Origin: Saprospiraceae bacterium
GTDB lineage: Bacteria > Bacteroidota > Bacteroidia > Chitinophagales > Saprospiraceae
Assembly (NCBI GenBank): GCA_020846655.1
Contig: JADLDL010000209.1
Location: forward strand, 1 to 35,678
Length of the DNA stretch: 35,678 bases
Direction of reading: 5' to 3'
Part shown: positions 27,401-33,478 of the stretch, one piece after another
Layout: every line of letters begins with the position of its first letter
How positions within the stretch are numbered: the stretch's first letter is position 1
The notes under the pieces: generated by a model
Database searches by the model: none
What the model saw: only the letters and a program-made list of their open reading frames with translations
What the model was told of the DNA's origin: nothing
Translations under genes and position numbers: made by a program

Positions 27401-28071
27401 AGCACCTGGGCCGGAAAGGCAACGTCGACGTTGCTGTTGATGACCACTGAAATTGGGGAGTTGTCGCAAGGCGATTCTTCGCCCTCCCAGATGAAATCGT
27501 TGTGCCAATCGCCGTTGCTTTTCGAGGTAAATTTCAGGAATGGGTCCACGGTGACGGTGGCCTGCCCAGCCGGATTGGGGTTGGCTGGCGTACGGCTCAC
27601 CCCTCCCAGAATGAAACTATTCAACGCACCGCCGAGCACGGTGCCCGAAGGCGTACAGAGGCTTACATCGTAGGTGACCCAGAAGTATTGGGTTGTAAAG
27701 GGAAACAAGGGGAAATCGGGCTGAAACACCCATTCATTGGTATTTGGGTCTGTAAAATAAGACCCCAGGCCATTCAGATTGGGCGAAAATTGGTCGGAAT
27801 TGCCGCTATAGCGGAGATGGACACTGCGCACCCCCTGGCTGTTGGCAGGAATCGCGCAGCGGACTTCGTTGAGCACCAGGGGTGAATTGTTGGCGCCCGA
27901 AACGGTTATCGCCAGCCGCAACACCGGACTGTCTTTGGTGCCTGCTTCAATGGTTGTTGTGGCGACCCGGATCAGGCTGTTGGAAACATACTGCATGTTT
28001 TGGGCTGCCGCCGGTGTGCTTTGATACAGAAGGCTGTAAAACAATGCGACGAAGACAAGGTGACGTTTCAT
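21418..28071 (-). CDS. Giant secreted T9SS protein with duplicated module, HYR, dockerin-like and cohesin-like domains
   Basis: The 2217-residue product has a signal peptide (1-24, TPAAAQ), then two copies of a 700-residue module (about 25-748 and 749-1441). Each opens with an Ig-like domain resembling the BNR-associated N-terminal type (VLRLAITVSG, YFWVTYDV), passes through a parallel-beta right-handed repeat region and ends in a sandwich closing FSTYGDFGIT or FSTFSEFGIG. Four HYR-like units follow (about 1442-1797). Next are a Cna-B-like strand set (about 1802-1860), a dockerin-like pair (about 1870-1917; GVSSADAQAIQQHL, AADVNKSNSISTLDVTLINQ), a cohesin-like sandwich (about 1989-2124; FQFALDFDAEQLQLLNIETL) and a T9SS tail (about 2139-2217, NRPNPFTGVTTLQFLLP). 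No catalytic motif is seen. It sits 176 bases downstream of the second hybrid regulator on the same strand and is probably its target. A surface-scaffold role is inferred. Confidence 0.88.
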   Translation of the reverse strand: MKRHLVFVALFYSLLYQSTPAAAQNMQYVSNSLIRVATTTIEAGTKDSPVLRLAITVSGANNSPLVLNEVRCAIPANSQGVRSVHLRYSGNSDQFSPNLNGLGSYFTDPNTNEWVFQPDFPLFPFTTQYFWVTYDVSLCTPSGTVLGGALNSFILGGVSRTPANPNPAGQATVTVDPFLKFTSKSNGDWHNDFIWEGEESPCDNSPISVVINSNVDVAFPAQVLNRITVNNGKTLKVKGAGNLVLGNGNTDTRLFLEGKLRVENGLFHLRGNISSTVGSELEIAGGVFRCGDAGGDNKDCDLNGDVTLTNGLLEANGSLLFPTVSNLTMSGGQIVVDPNGGSLAKSANSGLSIYNNPVLSGGTITIVDPVFSGTGKAFEYGGLNGPALNGTLVIGGTSGTHPSTAATGFKIYGGDLTIANLVINGGRKSNFRQASLDGDLYAAQVTINSGSELEMLNFASLLTGTSLANNGICSACALSFSDVNIKSAVPSAATSAQSLTGTGFFKKSATDPDPLNQADNKILRLFVHHSQASPGLSVHMPLTVTDEFWPEGGKMALTNNYVLTIGESASNPGTVNDATRATGHFPTGWITTPLRRWTKAIGQATGYNETALFPVGDATRRRQFYLAHPSGVATAGTLTVQFVNEDPGTSGFPLTWGSKLMVSSSPTGYWNVTNNGVSGAYNVMADGNGFQNRTGDLIGFTEEMSVMRRSNGVWAANEGAPQTPSGLNRLRSEGFSTYGDFGITGTAILFGTPKTFSTVSTAQPQTSAVDAGSSFISVVRVDVEVFGTQNNLPVTELVFHTNGTTNTFDLRNAQVYYTGTSATFTNTTPFGSVVANPDGTLTFSGNQELIGSTGLTTNYFWLSYDIRYCAPTGNLVDGELVSLTVGGTNYQPANGNPGTGRSVNAFGMFNYRTIADGNWGNFDIWDDGCIPRNVTNTVTIGHNVTVSGNANTDGNVTLQAGKTLTIAPGGTLNVGLPPGDNNIFTTQTGATLAITGGTFNLFGSVSFTGATFSMNAGQFNIDPNSGTAGVSGTTVLNFPSNATCNVTGGNITLVDPPFGSGSYSLAFLSGTNLFNLNATLTLGGSTGVNSSANADGFRINTGATTRGLVFAHVVVNGGRKSDNRQVWVDGGYLYCGNLSVNAGCELEMRDGGSASELAVSGNLLNNGVISIPSNRRLVFHGGFTVGPLSYQQATSAQALSGTGVFKLLSTDPDPAQQTEQQLGQLAVYHSAASPGLNCQMPLIVSNVLRLSAGRINLSAPNRLQLGTAAGAGTLADLTASGWINGAFHRWTKAAGAAYTVADNFSYFPVGDASTRRLIRVAFPSGGPVASGLLSAQFIGAAPGSAGLPVSWGGMTVKSASGTGYWQLGTTGAGGTYTARVDATGFVDCSGGPLQAANSIRLLKRPGSGSWTAAEGSASVPAAFDAVEGSGFSTFSEFGIGLNQGLTASCKNLSVALNGSAVTVAAADLSDNSTGCGSLSYSVAGQSSVQFTCSQLGTPQQLTLSVTDGQNNTATCQATVTVSDNTPPALNCPANQNLNTAAGQCTQTYVLADPVSDNCSGATWSATFSGNPGGNPAPTGNLSDGSNSSPVIFQRGTTTVTLQATDNAANLAAACTFSVTVTDAEKPLITCPANSTIAAGANCSAVIGAFALATKSDNCTAPGSITESQNPAASTLLSGHNSSQTVTLTANDGHGNSESCSFTVTLLDATPPAVSCPANQALSPTETAPCSALAAGIQASPNDNCGIAGLSYTLSGATSGSGSGQAEGIWFAAGLTTVTYTATDGAGLTTACVFTVTVGACSNNTVFSGTIRWEQDGTSGVQNAAVGLSGATTGTDMSDTDGGYLIAIPYLSGNFSLKPIKNTNKLNGVSSADAQAIQQHLANSNLLPAPFKRIAADVNKSNSISTLDVTLINQALLGNPAALNQITSWRFVPAAYVFPNPNIPWGFPENISLTGVSGSVTGQDFKGIKLGDVVSTWANPANFGGSGASGLVFGVQDQVLEAGSELVAEFQAGPLEDLNSFQFALDFDAEQLQLLNIETLGGLPLSMENFGTYQVEHGEIRVVWAQAKPLHLHEAAPAFRLHFQALASGARLSEVLQLNEDAIPARVYNSAFAESGVALHFTSLTNTQQDVSEAIVQLDNRPNPFTGVTTLQFLLPQAGEAELRVHDAAGRLVFSHKKYYAAGQHQETLRLDAASGMLMAELRTPFGAVRRKMIAVQN
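23750..27995 (-). repeat. Internal duplication of a roughly 2.1-kb module within the giant T9SS gene
   Basis: Residues 25-748 and 749-1441 of the giant protein align throughout. Paired landmarks are GRKSNFRQASLDGDLY with GRKSDNRQVWVDGGYLY, ATSAQSLTGTGFFKKSATDP with ATSAQALSGTGVFKLLSTDP, HHSQASPGLSVHMPL with YHSAASPGLNCQMPL, and FPVGDATRRR with FPVGDASTRR. The copies have diverged substantially, so the duplication is old. Confidence 0.85.
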
Positions 28072-28247
28072 GTCGGGTAAATCATTTTTAAAAGAAAAAA
28101 GGTGGATTGTACCGGCTGGTGGTGGAGCGCTGTGTCCAGGCGGAACCGGTTGTCCGTGAATGGCACAAAAATGCCCCTGGCCGGAGCAGACGAGCGTCTC
28201 AATCTACCCGACCAGCGTATCATTTTGCCTGAAAACCCGGATAAAAA

Positions 28248-31200
28248 CTACAAATACGCGGCTGGCGGCTTGCCAAACCGCTCTTGGAACAGTTGCGCAA
28301 AATGCGCAGCATCTTTTAGGCCCACCGACAGGGCCGCTGCCTTGACCGATGAAAAACGCCCCTGCTCCAGGCCTTGCCGGGCCACCCGAAACCGTACTTC
28401 CACGATGTATTGCTGCACTGTCAGGCCGGTCAATTGTTTCATCCGGCGAAACAGGGTCGGGCGGCTCATGTTCAATTGGCTGGCCAGCAGCTCGGCACTG
28501 AGTTGAAAATTGGCGACTTCCCGCAGCACCAATTGTTCCAGGGTCGCCAGCCAGGCTTGTTCTTCAGCAAGTATCCGCCGGGCTGCGGCTTGCGCGGGGT
28601 CCACCGGCCGGCCCGGCCGTGTGCGGGCGTTGCGCAGGAGGTTCCGGAGCCGCGCCAGCAGTTCTGTCTCTTCAAAAGGTTTGAGCAAATATTCGTCCAC
28701 CCCGATGCGCAAGGCCCGGAGTTTGTCGGTCTCGTCGGCCAGGGCGGTGAGCATGACCACTGGAATGTGCGCGTACCGGTGGTCCTGTTTGAGTGCTTCC
28801 AGGAGTTGGAAGCCATCCATCACTGGCATCATCACATCCGAGAGGATCAGATCGGGTAGTTTGCCGGCGGCAAAACCTTCCTCCAGTTGTTGCAAGGCCT
28901 CAACGCCGTTGGCAACGGCTACCTGCTCGTACTCCGGCGATAGAATGGCCTCCAGAAAGGCTTGCAAGTGCTCATTGTCCTCAACGATCAGGAGCCGGGC
29001 TTTTTCTGCCCCGGCGGCCGGCGCCGGCAGGCGGGGGGCGGGGCGAAGGGGGGAGTCGGCAGCTGCCGGGCTGTCTGGCAGGCTTTCCGGTTCCGGCGCT
29101 GTTGCTGTTGCTGGAAATTCAAAAAAGAAGCGGCTTCCTTTGCCCCACTCGCTGTCCACGCCAAGTTGTCCGCCGAACAGGCGGGCATACTCGCTGCACA
29201 AAGCCAGCCCGATACCGGTGCCGCCTTCTGCCGGCGCATGGGCTTGTTTGGACTGAAAATACCGTTCAAAAACATGCGGCAGGTCGTCGGGGTGAATGCC
29301 CCGGCCGCTGTCCTGTACCACCAGGCGCAGGTTTGTATTGTTGCCAGGTTCCAAGCGCACCTGCACGGTTCCGCCGGAGGGGGTAAATTTGAGGGCGTTG
29401 GACAAGAGGTTGTTGAAGACCGTTTCAAATTTTTTGCGGTCGAGCAATACGGTTGTTTCCGGGGGGAGCTGGCAATGGATAGTGTACTGAAGCCCAAGCC
29501 GCTGGGCGTAGGAGTCGAAATTGCCGCCAAGGCGTAGCAGCAGCGGCTGCAAGGCCACAGGGGTTTCCTCGAGCGTCAGTTTGCCGGCTTCCAGTTTGCC
29601 TAGGTTCAGGAGTTCGCCAACCAGTTGCAACAAGTTTTGCCCGCTTTTTTGGGCTATTTCCAATAGGTGCCGGTCTTCGGGGGCTTGGCGTTTGCGCAGC
29701 AGCACGCTGTTGAGCGGCCCGAGCAGGAGGGTGAGCGGGGTGCGCAGTTCGTGGCTGACATTGGCAAAAAAGCGGGATTTGACCTCGTCCAGCGCGCGCA
29801 GCGATTCTGCCTGAAGGGCCAGTTGGCGGTTCTGGTCGCGGATGCGGCCGGTCGCAGTCTGCACGGCTTGTTCCAATTCCTGCGCCCGCTGATCGGCGAC
29901 GCGGAGGCGGAGGCGGACAAACCCGTAGATACCCCCGACAAACAGGGCCAGGTAAGCGGCATAGGCCCACCAGGTTTTCCACCAGGGCGGGTGTACGATG
30001 ATGTCGAGTGCCGTTGGCGTATCGTTCCAGATGCCATCGCTGTTGGTCGCGCGGACCTGAAACGTATAGCGGCCGGGGTCCAGGTTGGTAAACGTGACGC
30101 GTCGCTGTGTGCCGAGTTGCACCCAGGTATCGTTGAAGCCCAAAAGGCGATAGGCAAAGCGGTGCTTACCCGGATCCCGGTAATCCAGGGCCGCAAATTC
30201 GATGGTAAATATGTTGTTTCTATGCGTCAGATGCACAGAAGAGGCGACTGAGATGCCTTTTTCGGCTATGGCGCCGGTTTCGGGCTGGCCGGTGTCAAAT
30301 TTTTCAAAAGCCGTGATCACCACCGATGGGCGATAGGGATCGTTTCGGAGGCTGTCCGGGTGAAACCAATTGAACCCGTTCCGGCCACCCAAAAAAAACA
30401 TGCCCGAACGGGTTTTGCACCAGGATGCGTTGCTCACGGCTTGGTTGGTAAAGCCGTCGCGGCGGTCGTAATTTTTAAAATCCGGGTGGCTTGCTGCATC
30501 GTGCCTCGGGTTTCTGAAGACCGCCAGGCCCTGACTGGTGTAGATCCAAATTTGCCCACGGGCATCTTCCAGTACCGAAAACACGTATTGGTTGGGCAGC
30601 CCATCCGACGCTGTATAACGTCGCACTTGGGGCTGGTCGGCTAGTGGTGCGGCTGGATTGGGAAAGGACAACCGATACAGGCCCTTGTCGGTGCTGACCC
30701 AATACACACCCTGGTGGTCCTGGAAGATGGAACGAACATTCAGGGTTTTACCCGGCGAAGGGCCGTTTTTTTCCGGATGGATCAAGCGGACATTGTTTTT
30801 TTGAACATCTACCAACCCCAGGCCACAACTCGCACCGGCCCAGATGTTTCCCAAACGGTCTTCCAACAGGGAGCTTACACTTTGGCAGGGTGCCTGGCCG
30901 GCAGCATCCGGATCGTTTATCCGGTAATGCACAAAGCCGCCGGTTTGGGGGTCATAGCGATCCAGCCCACTGGTTGTGCCGGCCCACAATCGTCCCTGGC
31001 GGTCTTCCAGGAGGCTGGTGATGTAGTTTGAACTGGGGCTGGTGGTATCGGCGGCTTGGTTCAGAAAAATATGCAGTTGCTGTTGTTTGGGGTCAAAAAA
31101 ACCGAGGCCCTGGGTGTTAAACCCGATCCACCAGGCGCCATCCCGGGTTTGGCAAAGCGCGCTGACCAGGTATTTTTTCAGCACATCCAGCGCTGGATAA

Positions 31201-32438
31201 ACGGCGCCTGCTTGCTGGATTTGGCCGGATTGCGGATCAAAAATCCACAATCCGGAAAATTGACCGCCCAGCCAGATTTGCCCGGACGCGCTTTCTGCGA
31301 TGGCATCGATGATGTTTTTGCCGCTGTTGCTCCCATTTTTATCCGGTAAGCCATGGCGAAACACGGGCTGCCGGAGCGAAATCCGGTTCAAGCCCTGGCC
31401 GAAGGTGCCCACCCAAACGGTGCCGAAACGATCTTCAAAGATCGGCTTCACCATATTGCCGCTCAGGGAAGCGGGAGCAGGCCCAGCCTGGTCGTAATGC
31501 GCTACGATGCCCCGTTTTTTATTCAACACATACACGCCTTCGGTAGTGGTACCCACCCAAATTTGGCCAGCCCGATCTATGGCCGTGCTGAAAAGTTTTT
31601 TCCGGCTCATGCTTTTGATCGCCGGATGAAAAGCCTCCAGGCCGGTAAAGGCCATGGTGTTGGGGTCGAAGACCCGCAAGCCGTTGTTGGTGGCCAACCA
31701 GAGCAAGCCTTCTTTGTCGGTCGTGATGTTCCAGACAAACTGCACCGACGCCAGGCTGTCGGAAACACATGGACGGAAGGTTTTGTCGGCAGTGTTGAAG
31801 GCATACAGGGTCCAGCGGCCATCCAACGACATGGGTATCCAAAGATAGCCCCGGCGCAAGGGATCCGGGTGGAAAACCGGCGCCATCAGGAACCCATTCT
31901 GGTCGGCCGCCTTCAGTTGGGGGGCATAACTGCGAAAAACACCCCGTTCGGGGTCCATTTCCTGTAAGCCGCCATCCATGGTGAGGATCCACAACATGCC
32001 GGCGGCATCCTCGTAGATGGACAAGACATTGGACAGCGCAATGGATGTTGAGTCTTCCGGCTGGTGTTGGTACGATACAAACCGCTCCTGCTCCGGCAAA
32101 TAACGCGAAAGCCCACCTGAACTGCCCACCCAAAGCGTGCCGTTGCGGTCTTCAAACAAGGTTTCCACCATATTCCCAGGGAGGCTGTTGGACATTTCCT
32201 CGTCGTGCTTGAACACCTTAAACTGGTGCCCGTCGAAGCGGCAGAGGCCATCCAGCGTTCCGACCCACAGAAATCCCTGTCGATCCTGGAGGAGGCTGGT
32301 TATGTATCCGGAAGGCAGCCCTTGTTCCGTTTGTAGTTGTTCAATGTCCGCATAGCCGTTTTGTGCGGATAGTGGCCCGATTTGGGCCAGGATGAGGGCG
32401 GCAGCCCATAGCAGTCGGAAATAGGTTGGGCTGGACAT
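28248..32438 (-). CDS. Hybrid two-component sensor kinase/response regulator with AraC output (HTCS type), copy 2
   Basis: This 1396-residue protein is a paralog of the regulator at 12397-16536 with the same domain order. It starts at the ATG at 32438 before a signal peptide (LLWAAALILAQIGPLSAQ). A Reg_prop propeller (about 28-715; FLWVGTLDGLCRFDG and relatives), a Y_Y_Y domain (about 735-810, NLDPGRYTFQVRATNSDGIW) and a transmembrane helix (about 819-842) form the sensor half. Then come HisKA with His896 (SHELRTPLT), HATPase_c (DSGRGIHPDDLPHVF, GGTGIGLAL), a receiver domain with Asp1201 (LSDVMMPVMDG) and KPF, and an AraC domain ending FGKPPAAYL. All phosphorelay residues are intact. The downstream neighbour is the giant T9SS gene, 176 bases away; no SusC/SusD genes are in the window. 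The ligand cannot be inferred from the sequence. Confidence 0.93.
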   Translation of the reverse strand: MSSPTYFRLLWAAALILAQIGPLSAQNGYADIEQLQTEQGLPSGYITSLLQDRQGFLWVGTLDGLCRFDGHQFKVFKHDEEMSNSLPGNMVETLFEDRNGTLWVGSSGGLSRYLPEQERFVSYQHQPEDSTSIALSNVLSIYEDAAGMLWILTMDGGLQEMDPERGVFRSYAPQLKAADQNGFLMAPVFHPDPLRRGYLWIPMSLDGRWTLYAFNTADKTFRPCVSDSLASVQFVWNITTDKEGLLWLATNNGLRVFDPNTMAFTGLEAFHPAIKSMSRKKLFSTAIDRAGQIWVGTTTEGVYVLNKKRGIVAHYDQAGPAPASLSGNMVKPIFEDRFGTVWVGTFGQGLNRISLRQPVFRHGLPDKNGSNSGKNIIDAIAESASGQIWLGGQFSGLWIFDPQSGQIQQAGAVYPALDVLKKYLVSALCQTRDGAWWIGFNTQGLGFFDPKQQQLHIFLNQAADTTSPSSNYITSLLEDRQGRLWAGTTSGLDRYDPQTGGFVHYRINDPDAAGQAPCQSVSSLLEDRLGNIWAGASCGLGLVDVQKNNVRLIHPEKNGPSPGKTLNVRSIFQDHQGVYWVSTDKGLYRLSFPNPAAPLADQPQVRRYTASDGLPNQYVFSVLEDARGQIWIYTSQGLAVFRNPRHDAASHPDFKNYDRRDGFTNQAVSNASWCKTRSGMFFLGGRNGFNWFHPDSLRNDPYRPSVVITAFEKFDTGQPETGAIAEKGISVASSVHLTHRNNIFTIEFAALDYRDPGKHRFAYRLLGFNDTWVQLGTQRRVTFTNLDPGRYTFQVRATNSDGIWNDTPTALDIIVHPPWWKTWWAYAAYLALFVGGIYGFVRLRLRVADQRAQELEQAVQTATGRIRDQNRQLALQAESLRALDEVKSRFFANVSHELRTPLTLLLGPLNSVLLRKRQAPEDRHLLEIAQKSGQNLLQLVGELLNLGKLEAGKLTLEETPVALQPLLLRLGGNFDSYAQRLGLQYTIHCQLPPETTVLLDRKKFETVFNNLLSNALKFTPSGGTVQVRLEPGNNTNLRLVVQDSGRGIHPDDLPHVFERYFQSKQAHAPAEGGTGIGLALCSEYARLFGGQLGVDSEWGKGSRFFFEFPATATAPEPESLPDSPAAADSPLRPAPRLPAPAAGAEKARLLIVEDNEHLQAFLEAILSPEYEQVAVANGVEALQQLEEGFAAGKLPDLILSDVMMPVMDGFQLLEALKQDHRYAHIPVVMLTALADETDKLRALRIGVDEYLLKPFEETELLARLRNLLRNARTRPGRPVDPAQAAARRILAEEQAWLATLEQLVLREVANFQLSAELLASQLNMSRPTLFRRMKQLTGLTVQQYIVEVRFRVARQGLEQGRFSSVKAAALSVGLKDAAHFAQLFQERFGKPPAAYL

Positions 32439-32665
32439 CTGTTGCAGTATTCCGCTGGGTAGTGCTTTTTATGGGGTAAAAGTAACACACGCAAGTGTAT
32501 AGTTTGGGCGCGCTGGGCCATTACTTTTCCCATCCGGGCTTTGCTGGGCAGCGAGGCGCCGGCTGCCGCTTTTCTGCCACAGCAGTATGCGCCGGATCTT
32601 TTTTAACAAACGGGTTCTTCGCGCCCTCCTGCTTCGGCGTACCGTTCTACAAGGGTCTGCGGCCG

Positions 32666-33271
32666 TTAATATATTGTTTTCATCGTTCCGGTAATATTGC
32701 GGCGGCCTTCCTCGAGCAGGGCCACGAGCGGGAAACATTTGAGCAACTGCACCACAGCGCCGGCGCCTTTGCGGTCTTCGATCGTAAGGCGGTAAAAGCC
32801 CGGCTCCAGCTGGGATAAATCGAGCAAGGCCGGGTTTTCGTGTTTTTCGAAGTTGCCCAGGTCCTGCTTCTCGCGGGTGTCCGTCAGTGTTATCCGAAAC
32901 GGCGCTTTCGCCCCGGCATCCAGCCGCAGCAGCACCCCTTGCCCGCTGTGGGCGCCGATGTCTGACAATTGGGCGTCGATGCTGCCGCCCGCCAGCGGCT
33001 GCATCGAGGTGATGCGGCAAGGCCCTGTTCGCAGGTCCAGGCCTTCGAAGAGTCGGGGCGGGCAGGGCATGGTGTCTGACTTGGACAAATTGGTCGGGGC
33101 GCCCTTGCCATTGTCCGGCAGCCGAAAGGACCGCTGGTGGAAGGATATTTTTTCGCGGCCCCGATCGTCGTCGTCCCAGCCATCCGGCTCCAAGCTTTCG
33201 TACAGGTCAAATACACTGCCGGCATAGTGCCGTACAAAAGGGACAAGCAGGACCACGCGGTGTAGCGTCAT
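32666..33271 (-). CDS. Hypothetical protein
   Basis: I take the ATG at 33271 (201 residues) as the start; the open frame extends back to 33463 but that part is read from the G-rich repeat spacer and a T/A-rich leader. I do not recognise the family. The N-terminus (MTLHRVVLLVPFVRHYAGSV) is mildly hydrophobic without a convincing signal peptide. An acidic stretch (GWDDDDRGREK) follows, and the C-terminal half looks beta-rich (SGQGVLLRLDAGAKAPFRIT; LDLSQLEPGFYRLTIEDRKG), resembling the GxYxLxI strand of secreted beta-sandwich domains. It lies between the lipoprotein dikinase-like gene and the second hybrid regulator, all on the minus strand. The 227 bases between its stop and the regulator's start hold no gene and presumably contain the regulator's promoter. 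Confidence 0.6.
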   Translation of the reverse strand: MTLHRVVLLVPFVRHYAGSVFDLYESLEPDGWDDDDRGREKISFHQRSFRLPDNGKGAPTNLSKSDTMPCPPRLFEGLDLRTGPCRITSMQPLAGGSIDAQLSDIGAHSGQGVLLRLDAGAKAPFRITLTDTREKQDLGNFEKHENPALLDLSQLEPGFYRLTIEDRKGAGAVVQLLKCFPLVALLEEGRRNITGTMKTIY

Positions 33272-33404
33272 AGAGGTATTTGTTTTAAAATAATGGCCAA
33301 GAACAGTATTGCAAGTTAAACATACACCTTTCACGGAAAAAGGGCAGAGCACTTTTTCAATACGACAACAAACGAGCAAGGCTTCGGTCGAGACTGCCCT
33401 TCTC

Positions 33405-33478
33405 GCACCACGCACCCCGCCCCGCACCACACACCCCGCCCCGCCCCCCGCTCCCCGAAACACGCACCCCGCACCACG
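33405..33478. repeat. C-rich/G-rich degenerate tandem repeat spacer
   Basis: The plus strand carries irregular repeats of GCACC(A/C)C and CCCCGC units; the minus strand, which is the sense strand of the gene ending at 33479, is correspondingly G-rich with several runs of four to six Gs. It begins directly at that gene's stop codon. Units like GTGCGGGGTGCG are seen between genes in some Bacteroidota. It could form a G-quadruplex in the transcript, but I see no other function. Confidence 0.6.

Noticed and set aside
28072-28247. An operator ahead of the giant T9SS gene
   Set aside because: Only a weak ACCGG(C/T)TG pair spaced 34 bp was found, with no match to the repeats at 12352-12380 and no clear promoter words.
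33272-33463. The upstream extension of the hypothetical gene at 32666
   Set aside because: The added residues are translations of the G-rich repeat spacer and an A/T-rich leader.
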